From Rhodobacterales bacterium 52_120_T64 (GTDB lineage Bacteria; Pseudomonadota; Alphaproteobacteria; Rhodobacterales; Rhodobacteraceae): a stretch of DNA of 64,000 nucleotides. The notes below the pieces were generated by a model that was given only the letters and a program-made list of their open reading frames with translations, was not told where the DNA came from and made no database searches. The stretch is from contig MABA01000017.1 of the NCBI GenBank assembly GCA_002162875.1, forward strand, positions 1 through 64,000, given 5' to 3'. Every line of letters begins with the position of its first letter. The stretch's first letter is position 1. The translations under genes and the position numbers were made by a program. Positions 55,268-64,000 of the stretch are shown piece by piece.

Positions 55268-55774
55268 ATGATTATACGTGAACACACAAAGGGCGACGCG
55301 CCCTCGATTGCAACTTATTCGGACTGCGAGAAATATCGCTATGACCTGACCCGTGTTTGGGATGAGGGTGCCAAAAAGGTGATGTTTCTGATGTTGAATC
55401 CTTCGACCGCGACAGAGGTGCAGAATGATCCGACGGTCGAGCGATGTGAGCGGCGGGCGCGGACGTTGGGGTATGGTGCTTTCCGCGTTTGCAATATTTT
55501 TGCGTTTCGCGCAACGGACCCAAAGGTGATGCGCTCGGTTGCTGACCCTGTTGGCCCGCTGAACGATGAAACGATCCGCAAAGGTATCGAATGGGCCGAT
55601 GATCTGGTCGCTGCTTGGGGTGCGAACGGTGAACATATGGATCGCGGGCTGCATGTTGAAACCTTGTTGCGCAGTCTTCCCGTTTCCCCCAAACATTTGG
55701 GGTTAACGAAGGCCGGACACCCAAAACATCCTTTGTATATCGGTTATAAGGTGCAGCCAGAGCGTTGGTGGTGA
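55268..55774 (+). CDS. DUF1643 family protein
   Basis: A 168-residue protein of the DUF1643 family, function unknown. Recognisable parts are YRYDLTRVWDEGAKKVMFLMLNPSTATEVQNDPTVERC, the following GAFRVCNIFAFRATDP, and HPLYIGYKVQPERW at the end. No membrane segment or signal peptide. It lies 75 bases after the GNAT gene; a short ATGCAAACC frame overlaps its start but has no support as a gene. Confidence 0.85.
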   Translation: MIIREHTKGDAPSIATYSDCEKYRYDLTRVWDEGAKKVMFLMLNPSTATEVQNDPTVERCERRARTLGYGAFRVCNIFAFRATDPKVMRSVADPVGPLNDETIRKGIEWADDLVAAWGANGEHMDRGLHVETLLRSLPVSPKHLGLTKAGHPKHPLYIGYKVQPERWW

Positions 55775-55827
55775 CACCCTATGGGGTATATTCGGAAATA
55801 ATGGTATGGCTATTTAGTGTATTGTAT

Positions 55828-55859
55828 TGACTCAACAAATTAATTGAGTCAGATATAAT
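55828..55859 (+). promoter_or_regulatory. Promoter with overlapping 24-bp palindrome for the microprotein gene
   Basis: TGACTCAA (55828-55835), 8 bases, TTGAGTCA (55844-55851) is a perfect inverted repeat. A perfect TATAAT -10 box follows at 55854-55859. The palindrome covers the position where the -35 should be, and no good -35 is visible, so this looks like a promoter under a repressor or an activator. No T-run follows, so it is not a terminator for DUF1643. Confidence 0.55.
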
Positions 55860-55900
55860 CAGGCCCGCTGTCATAATCTCACTATGGAGCTATATGCTTC

Positions 55901-55914
55901 AGAAAGGAGGTGAT
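55901..55914 (+). promoter_or_regulatory. Extended Shine-Dalgarno complementary to the 16S rRNA 3' end
   Basis: AGAAAGGAGGTGAT is an exact reverse complement of the bacterial 16S rRNA 3' terminus (ATCACCTCCTTTCT). With one mismatch the match continues through CAG to base 18. Normal ribosome-binding sites in this window match 4 to 6 bases. It lies 4 bases before the ATG of the microprotein. Confidence 0.7.
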
Positions 55915-55918
55915 GCAG

Positions 55919-56029
55919 ATGGGTAAATGCAAAACCGTCAAACGTACGGTAAGAGCAGGCAAAAAGCCGGGACCTAAGAACGTCACGGTGAAGCCACACC
56001 GTCGATCCACGCCCAAAAAGGGCTGCTAG
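55919..56029 (+). CDS. 36-residue highly basic microprotein
   Basis: ATG 55919 to TAG 56027-56029. The product begins MGKCKTVKRTVRAGKKPG and ends STPKKGC: 36 residues, lysine/arginine-rich, with one acidic-free stretch and a cysteine near each end (C4, C36). I do not recognise a family. Evidence that it is real: a consensus -10 with operator-like palindrome upstream, a Shine-Dalgarno with 14-base complementarity to 16S rRNA, and protein-like composition. An alternative overlapping frame from ATG 55894 encodes only 10 residues and ends inside this start. Basic charge and position between RNA/ribosome genes suggest binding to RNA or the ribosome; this is inference. Alternatively it is a translation-initiation decoy. 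Confidence 0.65.
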   Translation: MGKCKTVKRTVRAGKKPGPKNVTVKPHRRSTPKKGC

Positions 56030-56216
56030 TCTAGACAATTAGCTGAAACGACGGCGGGCCTATCCATTTGAATCCATATTGCGTACCGATGCAATAGAAA
56101 TCCCCTTCCCAAAACCATAAAAACCCTCTATACGCGCGCATGTCGTCTTGGGATTCCCTTTGGCGGCCCTTTTTGTTTTGACGTTGCTGGACGACATCTT
56201 GGCATCCGCCGAAGCA

Positions 56217-56247
56217 TTAAGGTTTATGAAACCTTAAATATAAGGAA
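56217..56247 (+). promoter_or_regulatory. Leader hairpin and ribosome-binding site of rpsO
   Basis: TTAAGGTTT (56217-56225), ATG loop, AAACCTTAA (56229-56237) is a perfect 9-bp inverted repeat ending 4 bases before the AAGGA ribosome-binding site (56242-56246) of rpsO. S15 represses its own mRNA by binding leader structures in several bacteria, with different folds in different phyla. This stem is a candidate for that role. Confidence 0.5.
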
Positions 56248-56253
56248 TATATG

Positions 56254-56523
56254 ATGTCGATTACGCCTGCAGAAAAAGAACGTTTGATCAAAGAATTCGC
56301 AGTTAAAGAGGGTGACACTGGTTCCCCCGAAGTTCAGGTTGCGATCCTGACCAGCCGTATCAAAACCCTGACCGAGCACTTTAAGTCCCACAAAAAGGAC
56401 AATCACTCGCGTCGCGGTCTTCTGACAATGGTTGCGACACGTCGTAAACTGTTGGACTACACACGTTCCAAAGACGAAGCGCGTTATAAGTCGCTTATTG
56501 AGCGTCTCGGCATTCGTCGCTAA
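56254..56523 (+). CDS. rpsO: 30S ribosomal protein S15
   Basis: Primary 16S rRNA-binding protein of the small-subunit platform. The 89-residue protein has the full S15 pattern: [37 protein letters not shown] and [26 protein letters not shown]. The second of two adjacent ATGs (56254) is chosen because AAGGA is 7 bases upstream. Standard length. A terminator follows, so pnp is expressed partly from its own leader. Confidence 0.97.
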   Translation: MSITPAEKERLIKEFAVKEGDTGSPEVQVAILTSRIKTLTEHFKSHKKDNHSRRGLLTMVATRRKLLDYTRSKDEARYKSLIERLGIRR

Positions 56524-56534
56524 GAATACCAAAG

Positions 56535-56556
56535 CGCGCCTTCACGGGCGCGTTTT
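56535..56556 (+). terminator. Hairpin terminator between rpsO and pnp
   Basis: CGCGCC (56535-56540), 6-base loop, GGCGCG (56547-56552), then four T. Short T-run, so probably partial, leaving read-through into pnp. Confidence 0.65.
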
Positions 56557-56585
56557 GCGTTTAAGATCGTAGCAACGGCTACACC

Positions 56586-56614
56586 GCGGGTTTCGTCCAT
56601 GGGGGATGAACCGC
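56586..56614 (+). promoter_or_regulatory. Candidate pnp leader stem-loop
   Basis: GCGGGTT (56586-56592) can pair with AACCGC (56609-56614) with a bulge, and TCC/GGA pairs extend it. It lies just before the pnp ribosome-binding site. In enterics an RNase III-cut leader stem mediates PNPase autoregulation; a similar use here is only a possibility. Confidence 0.35.
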
Positions 56615-56630
56615 AAATAGGAAAATGAAA

Positions 56631-58751
56631 ATGTTCAAAGAATTCAAACAATCAATCGAATGGGGCGGCGAGACGCTGACCCTTGAGACTGGCAAGATTG
56701 CCCGTCAAGCAGACGCATGTGTTATCGCCACTTTGGGTGAAACAAGCGTTCTATGTGCTGTTGTGTTCGAAAAGAAACCGAAGGTTGGCTTCGACTTCTT
56801 CCCACTGACAGTACATTACCAAGAGAAATATTACGCCGCTGGTAAAATCCCAGGTGGCTTCTTCAAACGCGAAGCGCGTCCTACTGAAAAAGAGACACTG
56901 ACATCGCGTCTGATCGACCGTCCAATCCGCCCTCTGTTCGTTCCGGGCTTCAAGCACGAAACACAGGTTATCTGTACCGTTCTTTCGCACGATCTGGAAA
57001 ATGATCCAGATGTCGTTGCAATGATTGCCGCATCCGCTGCACTGACACTTTCCGGCGCGCCATTCCGTGGCCCAATCGGTTGTGCGCGTGTTGGTTTCGT
57101 TGATGGCGAATACACCTTGAACCCGTCTTGCGATGACATGCACAAGCTGCGTGAAAATCCAGAGCAGCGTTTGGACCTGATCGTTGCCGGTACTAAAGAC
57201 GCCGTGATGATGGTTGAATCAGAAGCATACGAGCTTTCTGAAGCTGAAATGCTGGGTGCGGTTAAGTTTGGCCACGATGCAATGCAGCCAGTAATCGACA
57301 TGATCATTGATCTGGCGGAAGACGCTGCAAAAGACATGTTTGACTTCCAACCTACTGATTATTCCGAGCTTTACGCGAAGGTTGAAAAAGTTGGCGAAGA
57401 AGCTGTACGTGCTGCTTTCGCAATTACAGACAAGCAAGAGCGCACTACTGCAATTTCCGCAGCGCGTGACACTATCAAAGCGGCCCTAAGCGAAGAAGAT
57501 CGCGACGATAGCCAACTTGGTAACTGCTTCAAGAAACTTGAGTCCGCAGTTGTTCGTGGCGACGTTATCAAAACCGGTAAGCGTATTGATGGTCGTGATT
57601 TGACAACAGTTCGCCAGATCGTTTCCGAAGTAGGCATTCTGCCACGTACACACGGTTCTGCATTGTTCACACGCGGCGAGACACAAGGATTGGTTGTTGC
57701 CACGCTTGGTACTGGCGACGACGAACAGATGATCGATGCGTTGACTGGCACATACCGTTCCAACTTCATGCTACACTATAACTTCCCATCCTATTCGGTT
57801 GGTGAAGCTGGCCGCATGATGGGCCCTGGCCGTCGCGAAATTGGTCACGGTAAACTGGCATGGCGCGCGCTTCAGGCTGTTTTGCCTGCGGCAACCGACT
57901 TCCCTTACACTGTGCGTCTTGTTTCCGAGATCACTGAATCAAACGGCTCATCTTCGATGGCGTCTGTTTGTGGCGGCTCGCTTTCGATGATGGACGCGGG
58001 TGTTCCGTTGAAATCTGCTGTTGCCGGTGTTGCGATGGGCTTGATCCTTGAGGGTGACGACTATGCGATCCTGACAGACATCCTTGGTGACGAAGATCAC
58101 CTCGGCGATATGGACTTCAAAGTAGCTGGTACCGAAGCTGGTATTACGTCGCTTCAGATGGACATCAAAGTGGCGGGCATCACTGCCGACATCATGGAAA
58201 AGGCATTGGATCAGGCTAAAGCTGGCCGGATGACAATTCTTGCTGAAATGGGTACGGCACTTACAGGTGCTGGCGATTTCTCGATCCATGCGCCTCGCAT
58301 TGAAACCATGAACGTTCCTGCGGACAAAATCCGCGAGGTGATCGGTTCCGGTGGTAAAGTGATCCGCGAAATCGTTGAAGTTTCCGGTGCTAAAGTTGAC
58401 ATCAACGACGATGGTGTAATCAAGATCGCTTCGGCTAACGCTGAAAGCATCGAGAAAGCCATGGCGATGATCAACGAAATTGTTGCGGTTCCTGAAGCTG
58501 GCAAAATCTACATCGGTAAAGTTGTGAAACTGATGGACTTCGGTGCATTCGTTAACTTCTTCGGCAAACGTGACGGCCTTGTGCACGTTAGCCAGCTGGC
58601 GAACGAGCGCGTTAACCACCCGAAAGACATTCTGACTGAAGGTCAAGAAGTTAAGGTTAAGTTGATGGGCTTCGACGATCGCGGCAAAGTTCGCCTATCG
58701 ATGAAAGTTGTCGATCAGGAAACTGGCGAAGAGATCAAAAACGAAGGTTAA
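56631..58751 (+). CDS. pnp: Polyribonucleotide nucleotidyltransferase (PNPase)
   Basis: Trimeric 3'-5' phosphorolytic exoribonuclease. The 706-residue protein has two RNase PH domains, the second with the active site [40 protein letters not shown] domain ([22 protein letters not shown]) and a C-terminal S1 domain ([31 protein letters not shown]) follow. First domain begins [26 protein letters not shown] 56631 has AGGA at better spacing than ATG 56625. Codon use looks highly biased, as expected for a strongly expressed gene. Ends in a strong bidirectional terminator. Confidence 0.97.
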   Translation: MFKEFKQSIEWGGETLTLETGKIARQADACVIATLGETSVLCAVVFEKKPKVGFDFFPLTVHYQEKYYAAGKIPGGFFKREARPTEKETLTSRLIDRPIRPLFVPGFKHETQVICTVLSHDLENDPDVVAMIAASAALTLSGAPFRGPIGCARVGFVDGEYTLNPSCDDMHKLRENPEQRLDLIVAGTKDAVMMVESEAYELSEAEMLGAVKFGHDAMQPVIDMIIDLAEDAAKDMFDFQPTDYSELYAKVEKVGEEAVRAAFAITDKQERTTAISAARDTIKAALSEEDRDDSQLGNCFKKLESAVVRGDVIKTGKRIDGRDLTTVRQIVSEVGILPRTHGSALFTRGETQGLVVATLGTGDDEQMIDALTGTYRSNFMLHYNFPSYSVGEAGRMMGPGRREIGHGKLAWRALQAVLPAATDFPYTVRLVSEITESNGSSSMASVCGGSLSMMDAGVPLKSAVAGVAMGLILEGDDYAILTDILGDEDHLGDMDFKVAGTEAGITSLQMDIKVAGITADIMEKALDQAKAGRMTILAEMGTALTGAGDFSIHAPRIETMNVPADKIREVIGSGGKVIREIVEVSGAKVDINDDGVIKIASANAESIEKAMAMINEIVAVPEAGKIYIGKVVKLMDFGAFVNFFGKRDGLVHVSQLANERVNHPKDILTEGQEVKVKLMGFDDRGKVRLSMKVVDQETGEEIKNEG

Positions 58752-58772
58752 TCCCTAAGTTTTAGATAAAAG

Positions 58773-58800
58773 AAAGCCCCGATGGAAACGTCGGGGCTTT
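58773..58800. terminator. Bidirectional terminator between pnp and the GMC dehydrogenase
   Basis: AAAGCCCCGA (58773-58782), 8-base loop, TCGGGGCTTT (58791-58800): a perfect 10-bp stem with T-runs on the 3' side in both directions. It serves both pnp and the convergent dehydrogenase gene. Confidence 0.9.
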
Positions 58801-58805
58801 TTCGT

Positions 58806-60467
58806 TTAGCGTTGTGCACTTTCCCAGCGAGGGCTGATCCACGGCTCGGCGTTCGACTTCGCCAACGGGGGTTTGCCCAAAATATGGTCGCTGGCCTTTT
58901 CCCCGACCATGATCGATGGCCCATTCAGGTTGCCGTTCGTAATCCGTGGGAAGATAGAGCTATCGGCCAGTCGCAAACCCTCGACGCCGATCACGCGGCA
59001 CTCGCTATCGACGACTGCCGTGGGGTCGTCAGCGCTGCCCATTTTGGCCGTGCCGCATGGGTGAAACGCGCTTTCGACGTGTTCACGGATGAAATCGTCC
59101 AACTCCTCATCAGTTTGCACGGCAGAACCGGGTTGGATTTCTTTGCCCGCATAAGGCGCGAATGCTTCTTGCCCGAAAATCTCGCGAGTCAGGCGAATAC
59201 AGTTGCGGAAATCTTCCCAATCTTTGGATTTACTCATGTAATTGAACTGGATTTTCGGCGGATCCAGAGGATCGGCGGATCGCAGCGTCACTGCCCCGCG
59301 AGAAGCTGATCGCATTGGTCCGACGTGGGCTTGATATCCGTGCCCTTCGGCAGCAGCTTGTCCGTCATAGCGTACAGCGATGGGCAGGAAATGGTATTGA
59401 ATGTCAGGGTATTCAACACCTGTCTTAGAGCGAACAAATGCAGCAGATTCAAACTGGTTAGATGCGCCGAGACCTGTTTTGGTAAACAGCCATTGCGCGC
59501 CGATCAGAGCCTTGGAAAACAGGTTCCAGTGCTTGAAAAGTGTTATTGGCAATATGCAAGCCTGCTGTATATACAGTTCCAAATGGTCTTGCAGGTTCTG
59601 GCCAACACCAGCCCGATCAACGACCAGATCAATGCCATGTTCTGCCAAGTCCGCCGCTGGGCCGACGCCCGAAAGCAACAGGATTTTGGGAGAGTTGATA
59701 GACCCAGCCGCCAAGACCACTTCGCGGTTGGCGCGGATAATTTCGATTTTTCCGTTGAATTCCACTTCAACTCCGACAGCGCGACCGTCCTCGATCACCA
59801 CTTTACGCACCAGCCCACGTTTCAAGTCAACATTAGGGCGCTTCAAGGCCGGTTTTAGGTACGCGTTTGCCGCAGACCAACGCCGCCCTTTCCAGACGGT
59901 TTGTTCCATCGGGCCGAAGCCCTCTTGTTTTTCGCCGTTATAATCGTCGGTGATTTCGTATCCAGCTTGACTGCCAGCGTCGACAAACGCCTGAAATAAC
60001 GGGTTTGCGCGGGGGCCACGAGTTACATGCAACGGGCCATCGGTACCGCGCCATGATGGGTCACCACCGTGCCCCCCGTCGTGCCAGCTTTCCATGCGTT
60101 TGAAATACGGAAGCACGTCGCCGTGTCCCCAGCCTTTGGCGCCTTGTTCTTCCCAATAATCGTAATCTTTGGCGTGCCCCCTCACATAGACCATTCCGTT
60201 TATTGAAGATGATCCGCCGACAACCTTACCGCGCGGTGTCACCAAAGACCGTCCGTCAAGGTGGGGCTCTGGTTCAGAGCTGTAACCCCAATCGTAGGTT
60301 TTCATGTTCATCGGATAAGAAAGCGCGGCTGGCATCTGGATCAATGGCCCAGCGTCGGTGCCTCCGAATTCGATGACCAAGACGTTGTGTTGCCCGTCTT
60401 CGGAAAGGCGGTACGCCATCGCGGAACCCGCGGATCCGCTGCCGACAATAATGTAATCTGGGTTCAA
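58806..60467 (-). CDS. betA: GMC family oxidoreductase, choline dehydrogenase type
   Basis: FAD-dependent GMC oxidoreductase of 553 residues. FAD loop [17 protein letters not shown] at the N-terminus, GMC signature 1 region [21 protein letters not shown], signature 2 [17 protein letters not shown], and the C-terminal active-site HPCGTAKMG with [26 protein letters not shown]. The [13 protein letters not shown] segment is typical of choline dehydrogenases, which oxidise choline to betaine aldehyde; other alcohols are possible. Start is a TTG at 60467, 5 bases after AGGAGG, beginning NPDYIIVG; no ATG fits. No betB, betI or betT gene is adjacent, so the choline assignment rests on sequence pattern only. 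Confidence 0.8.
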   Translation of the reverse strand: MNPDYIIVGSGSAGSAMAYRLSEDGQHNVLVIEFGGTDAGPLIQMPAALSYPMNMKTYDWGYSSEPEPHLDGRSLVTPRGKVVGGSSSINGMVYVRGHAKDYDYWEEQGAKGWGHGDVLPYFKRMESWHDGGHGGDPSWRGTDGPLHVTRGPRANPLFQAFVDAGSQAGYEITDDYNGEKQEGFGPMEQTVWKGRRWSAANAYLKPALKRPNVDLKRGLVRKVVIEDGRAVGVEVEFNGKIEIIRANREVVLAAGSINSPKILLLSGVGPAADLAEHGIDLVVDRAGVGQNLQDHLELYIQQACILPITLFKHWNLFSKALIGAQWLFTKTGLGASNQFESAAFVRSKTGVEYPDIQYHFLPIAVRYDGQAAAEGHGYQAHVGPMRSASRGAVTLRSADPLDPPKIQFNYMSKSKDWEDFRNCIRLTREIFGQEAFAPYAGKEIQPGSAVQTDEELDDFIREHVESAFHPCGTAKMGSADDPTAVVDSECRVIGVEGLRLADSSIFPRITNGNLNGPSIMVGEKASDHILGKPPLAKSNAEPWISPRWESAQR

Positions 60468-60702
60468 AGGTGCCTCCTGCGTTGCAACCGGCAAACTGTT
60501 GCGTATTTCTGAGAAACGGTCAATAAATCCAACGACACTTTCTACGTCAATTGCGGTGGAAAACGACCTTGTTGCCTGACTATGAAATTCTTAACCGCGT
60601 GCGCTAAAAATATAGTCCAACAGCAGACAGAAAAAGCGATTTTATTTTTCAAACGCGCCGCCAAACGCTAGAATGGCAAAATTAAATTGGAGGCCTGACT
60701 AC

Positions 60703-61713
60703 ATGACCGAGCACGCACTATTAAAGAATACCGCGGACATCCCAACCGCGCTGATGCCGGTGATGTTGGCCTTGGCAGATGTTTCTGAAAAACTCGCGCA
60801 GACGATCGCTGACGGACCACTTGCAGGAGATTTGGCGGCAGCAGTTGGTACGAATCTGGGAGGTGATGGTCAAAAAGCGCTCGATTTGATTGCGGATGAC
60901 GCATACATGACCGCGCTGCAGGATACGCAGGTTAGATGGTACGCATCAGAGGAGCAGGACGAAGTTGTTGCTCTGAATGCAGCCGGCGATCTGGCGCTCG
61001 CGATTGATCCGCTGGATGGCTCTTCGAACATCGACGTAAATATTTCCATCGGCATGATCTTTTCGATCTTCCCCGCCGTTGACGATAAAGACGCCAGCTT
61101 TCTTCGTCCTGCGCGCGAACAGATTGCCGGAGGGTACTTCATTTTCGGGCCGCAAGGTGGGCTGGTCGTCACGTTCGGTGATGGAACTATGCATTTCACG
61201 CTTGATACCCGCACCCGTGAATTCTTGTTGGTTGAACGCCGCATGCAAATTCCTGTTGAATCGTCGGAGTTCGCTATCAATACCTCAAATTACCGCCATT
61301 GGTCGCGGCCTGTTCGTGCGTATATCGATGATATGGTTGACGGCGCTGAAGGCCCACGTGGCCGCGAATTCAACATGCGGTGGATTGCTTCACTGGTGGC
61401 GGAAACGCATCGGATTTTGTCGCGAGGCGGTATATTCCTTTATCCCAGTGACGCCCGCGAAGGCTACAAACGTGGTCGCTTGAGGATGATCTATGAATGC
61501 GCACCGATTGCTTTCGTTATCGAGCAGGCGGGGGGAAAGGCAACAGACGGTATCGATGTCATACTTGACCAACAAACCACCGAACTGAACGGGCGCACGC
61601 CATTTGTTTTTGGTTCTGCCAACAAAGTAGACACAGTTGCTGCCTATCACGATACGCCTGAAAACGAGACCCTGGCCCAATTTGAAAAGCGCGGGCTCTT
61701 GGGTAACAAATAG
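60703..61713 (+). CDS. fbp: Class I fructose-1,6-bisphosphatase
   Basis: Gluconeogenic and Calvin-cycle phosphatase converting fructose-1,6-bisphosphate to fructose-6-phosphate. The 336-residue protein has the metal-binding [22 protein letters not shown] motif, [11 protein letters not shown], and [21 protein letters not shown] with the substrate loop, then [18 protein letters not shown] lies 10 bases before ATG 60703; an ATG ten codons upstream is less likely. It stands close to gap and pgk, all central carbon metabolism. Confidence 0.93.
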   Translation: MTEHALLKNTADIPTALMPVMLALADVSEKLAQTIADGPLAGDLAAAVGTNLGGDGQKALDLIADDAYMTALQDTQVRWYASEEQDEVVALNAAGDLALAIDPLDGSSNIDVNISIGMIFSIFPAVDDKDASFLRPAREQIAGGYFIFGPQGGLVVTFGDGTMHFTLDTRTREFLLVERRMQIPVESSEFAINTSNYRHWSRPVRAYIDDMVDGAEGPRGREFNMRWIASLVAETHRILSRGGIFLYPSDAREGYKRGRLRMIYECAPIAFVIEQAGGKATDGIDVILDQQTTELNGRTPFVFGSANKVDTVAAYHDTPENETLAQFEKRGLLGNK

Positions 61714-61877
61714 GAAGTGCCTACCGGATTTCTGACTGGGGATGACGTCTGCACTGCAGTTGTTTCGGCACCTTGTTTTGAGTTTTTACAGCCAAATCGA
61801 AGGGTTATCGCAACGCTATCCTTCCCACGGCCCCATAGGTCGGGTTGTAGGCGACAATTGAGCGGGGGTGGGACAAG

Positions 61878-62012
61878 ATGCTTGGTGACAATTCCGCATA
61901 TATTGGTATGAGTGGCGTCGAGGCATCGGCACTAGCCGATAAGCCTTGTGAGAAATTTGGAATCACCCCAGGCGCGATGGCACAGGCTGCTCGTGATCTG
62001 TTGTCTAACTAA
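61878..62012 (+). CDS. 44-residue ORF of unknown function upstream of gap
   Basis: ATG 61878 to TAA 62010-62012, inside the 318-base gap between fbp and gap that is otherwise empty. The product begins [20 protein letters not shown] and ends in a helical, alanine-rich [12 protein letters not shown]; it contains one cysteine. G-rich bases precede the ATG (GGGGGTGGGACAAG). It ends 19 bases before the gap start, so it could be a leader gene or the remnant of a longer one. No family recognised. The rest of the gap (61714-61877) shows no clear promoter or hairpin. Confidence 0.35.
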   Translation: MLGDNSAYIGMSGVEASALADKPCEKFGITPGAMAQAARDLLSN

Positions 62013-62031
62013 GAAAAAGGGAATCGGAATT

Positions 62032-63033
62032 ATGGCTATCAAAGTGGGTATTAACGGATTTGGCCGCATCGGCCGTAACGTCCTTCGCGCGATCATCGAG
62101 TCCGGTCGTACAGACATCGAAGTTGTTGCGATTAACGATCTTGGCCCAGTCGAAATGAACGCACATCTTTTGCGTTTTGACTCCGTTCACGGCCGTTTCC
62201 CGGCGACTGTTACGGTTGATGGCAACACTATTGACGTTGGCACCGGCCCGATCTCGGTAACTGCCGAACGGGACCCAAAGAATTTGCCATGGGGCGACGT
62301 TGACATTGCGCTGGAGTGCACCGGTTTCTTCACCAAACGTGAAGCCGCAGCTGCGCACTTGGAGAATGGTTCCAAACGCGTTCTTATCTCTGCGCCGGGT
62401 GCGGGCGCTGATCAAACCATCGTTTATGGTGTGAATCACGACATTCTAACAGCTGACGACATCGTTGTATCAAACGCGTCATGCACTACTAACTGCCTAT
62501 CACCCGTGGTTAAGGTGCTGAACGACACCATTGGCATTGATCACGGCTTCATGACAACGATTCACTCTTATACTGGCGATCAGCCGACGCTTGATGCAAT
62601 GCACACCGATTTCTACCGTGCACGCGCTGCAGGTTTGTCGATGATCCCAACTTCGACTGGTGCTGCAAAGGCTGTTGGCCTTGTTCTGCCGGAAATGGCT
62701 GGCAAGATGGATGGCGTTGCGATCCGCGTTCCTACACCCAACGTTTCTGTAGTTGATCTCAAGTTCACAGCAAAACGTGCGACAACGGTTGAGGAAATCA
62801 ACGATGCGATCCGTGCAGCGGCTGATGGTCCCATGAAAGGCGTTCTTGGATACACCGATCTGCCACTGGTTTCGATCGACTTTAACCACGATCCACACTC
62901 CTCTACTTTCCATATGGATCAGACCAAAGTTCAGGCTGGTACATCCTGTCGCATCCTGACCTGGTATGACAATGAGTGGGGTTTCTCGAATCGTATGGCT
63001 GATACTGCTGTAGCAATGGGGGCATTTTTGTGA
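62032..63033 (+). CDS. gap: Type I glyceraldehyde-3-phosphate dehydrogenase
   Basis: Glycolytic enzyme oxidising glyceraldehyde-3-phosphate to 1,3-bisphosphoglycerate with NAD(P). The 333-residue protein has [15 protein letters not shown] at the N-terminus, the active-site [12 protein letters not shown] with catalytic C151, the [10 protein letters not shown] histidine region, and [12 protein letters not shown] near the end. ATG 62032 follows AAGGGA; upstream in-frame codons are not used. The stop overlaps pgk as GTGA. gap-pgk is a classic pairing. Confidence 0.96.
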   Translation: MAIKVGINGFGRIGRNVLRAIIESGRTDIEVVAINDLGPVEMNAHLLRFDSVHGRFPATVTVDGNTIDVGTGPISVTAERDPKNLPWGDVDIALECTGFFTKREAAAAHLENGSKRVLISAPGAGADQTIVYGVNHDILTADDIVVSNASCTTNCLSPVVKVLNDTIGIDHGFMTTIHSYTGDQPTLDAMHTDFYRARAAGLSMIPTSTGAAKAVGLVLPEMAGKMDGVAIRVPTPNVSVVDLKFTAKRATTVEEINDAIRAAADGPMKGVLGYTDLPLVSIDFNHDPHSSTFHMDQTKVQAGTSCRILTWYDNEWGFSNRMADTAVAMGAFL

Positions 63034-64000
63034 GCGGCTTTCGCACCATAAATGTCAACGAAGTGGCCGGACAACGTCTTGTTGTCCGCGCCGACCTTAA
63101 TGCGCCTGTTCAGAACGGTAAGGTTTCCGACGCAACGCGCATCAAGCGGTTCGCGGCGGGCATCAAACCACTGCTGGAAGCTGGTGCACGTGTTACCGTG
63201 TTGTCCCATTTCGGCCGCCCAAAAGGCGAGCGGAACATGGATTTCACCATTGCTCCCATCGTTCCAGAACTGGCCGAGGCGCTTGGGCAGACGGTGAGTT
63301 TCCTGGAAGACTGCACTGGTGAGGCAGCCGTTGTTGCATCCAACGCGCTAACTAACGGCGACGTTATGCTTTGCGAAAACGTGCGTTTCTATCCGGGCGA
63401 AGAAGCAAATGATGCGAGCTTTGCGGGTGAATTGGCCAAACTTGGTGATATCTATGTGAATGACGCCTTTTCGGCAGCGCATCGCGCCCATGCTTCGACA
63501 GCGGCCATCGCTGCGTTGCTTCCTGCCTTTGCTGGCCCCTTGATGGCCGAAGAAATTGCGGCACTTACCGCAGCGCTGGAAGATCCGAAGCGCCCGGCTG
63601 TTGCCGTCGTTGGCGGCGCCAAAGTTTCATCGAAAATATCGGTACTGAAGAACCTTGTTGGCAAGGTTGATACGGTCGTTGTTGGTGGTGGTATGGCGAA
63701 TACGTTTATGTTGGCGGACGGTCACCCGATTGGTAAGTCGCTTTGCGAAGAAGATCAGGTGCTGACGGTACATGAAATTCGCGCGCTGGCTGCAAAATTC
63801 GGCTGCAAAATCATTTTACCGGTGGATGTGGTTTGTGCTTATGACTTCGCGCCAAATGCCAAGAACATCACGACTGATCTGGACGGTTGCCCAGACGATG
63901 CGATGATCCTCGATGCTGGCCCTAAGTCGGTTGAGGTAGTTGCTGAAGTATTTGCCAACTCTAAAACGATCCTCTGGAATGGCCCGATGGGTGCGTTCGA
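63030..64000 (+). CDS. pgk: Phosphoglycerate kinase (5' part, cut by the window edge)
   Basis: Transfers phosphate from 1,3-bisphosphoglycerate to ADP. The first 323 residues are present and the frame runs off the window. Starts with GTG overlapping the gap stop as GTGA. Seen motifs: [21 protein letters not shown] (PGK signature), [36 protein letters not shown], the hinge [12 protein letters not shown], and [11 protein letters not shown] at the cut end. The remaining roughly 70 residues should lie to the right. Confidence 0.95.
   Translation, partial: MSGFRTINVNEVAGQRLVVRADLNAPVQNGKVSDATRIKRFAAGIKPLLEAGARVTVLSHFGRPKGERNMDFTIAPIVPELAEALGQTVSFLEDCTGEAAVVASNALTNGDVMLCENVRFYPGEEANDASFAGELAKLGDIYVNDAFSAAHRAHASTAAIAALLPAFAGPLMAEEIAALTAALEDPKRPAVAVVGGAKVSSKISVLKNLVGKVDTVVVGGGMANTFMLADGHPIGKSLCEEDQVLTVHEIRALAAKFGCKIILPVDVVCAYDFAPNAKNITTDLDGCPDDAMILDAGPKSVEVVAEVFANSKTILWNGPMGAF

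Noticed and set aside
57948-58646. 232-codon frame opposite pnp
   Set aside because: Antisense to the second RNase PH, KH and S1 region of PNPase; phenylalanine/asparagine/histidine-rich translation reflects codon bias of pnp.

Overview
This is one gene-dense stretch of a bacterial chromosome, almost certainly from an alphaproteobacterium of the order Rhodobacterales (marine Rhodobacteraceae type). The evidence is gene content and order: hemE next to a DUF299 regulator with an origin-like gap between them, then hemJ-rho-mnmE-mnmG-rsmG-parA-parB; the minus-strand set maf-aroE-coaE-dnaQ beside secB, fxsA and timA; and rph-rdgB-hemW, hrcA-grpE, rbfA-truB-rpsO-pnp. Base composition by eye is moderate (roughly 50-55 % GC), lower around 27-36 kb. 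I see no insertion sequence, phage, integron, CRISPR array, tRNA or rRNA.

Layout. 0.3-10.3 kb: two coupled LysE-type exporters, a cca-nudix-ribA operon, an orphan OmpR-type response regulator, xthA with a crotonase-fold gene, comM, a glutathione transferase and a cobalamin pair (phosphatase-cobU). 10.5-21 kb: coaBC-dut, then an Rrf2 regulator, MFS transporter, cysK, small membrane protein, moeB and MOSC protein (a sulfur/cofactor-looking run), a UbiH-family hydroxylase, a 2-hydroxyacid dehydrogenase, and two exported proteins (SH3, DUF2125). 21-27 kb: smr, timA, fxsA, secB and the minus-strand housekeeping operon. 27.2-27.55 kb: a candidate chromosomal origin carrying one perfect DnaA box, one box matching TTATNCACA and several near matches. 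Genes on both sides are transcribed away from it, and two perfect parS palindromes lie 4.3 and 6.2 kb to the right, just before parAB.

36-51 kb: hemW-RidA-rdgB-rph, hrcA-grpE, comF, glutaredoxin-nitrilase-MarR, ubiG, proline iminopeptidase, and a dienoyl-CoA reductase with two SDRs. 51.5-58.8 kb: dapB and the translation/RNA operon rbfA-truB-rpsO-pnp. This operon is interrupted by an unusual protein with two sulfotransferase-like domains and by an undescribed 36-residue basic microprotein. The microprotein gene has a consensus -10, a 24-bp palindrome over its promoter, and a Shine-Dalgarno that matches the reverse complement of the 16S rRNA 3' end for 14 bases. 58.8-64 kb: a GMC (choline) dehydrogenase, fbp, a 44-codon orphan ORF, gap and the 5' part of pgk, cut by the window edge.

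The region is strongly compacted. Many same-strand neighbours overlap by ATGA, GTGA or TGATG. Four convergent gene pairs finish on one shared palindromic tetranucleotide (TTAA or CTAG) that supplies the stop codon on both strands. The most original signals are the microprotein locus, the tandem sulfotransferase, a leader peptide coupled to the SH3 gene, and the shared palindromic stops. The origin and parS assignments are the best-supported non-coding features. All function calls come from reading motifs and neighbourhood; no database search was run.
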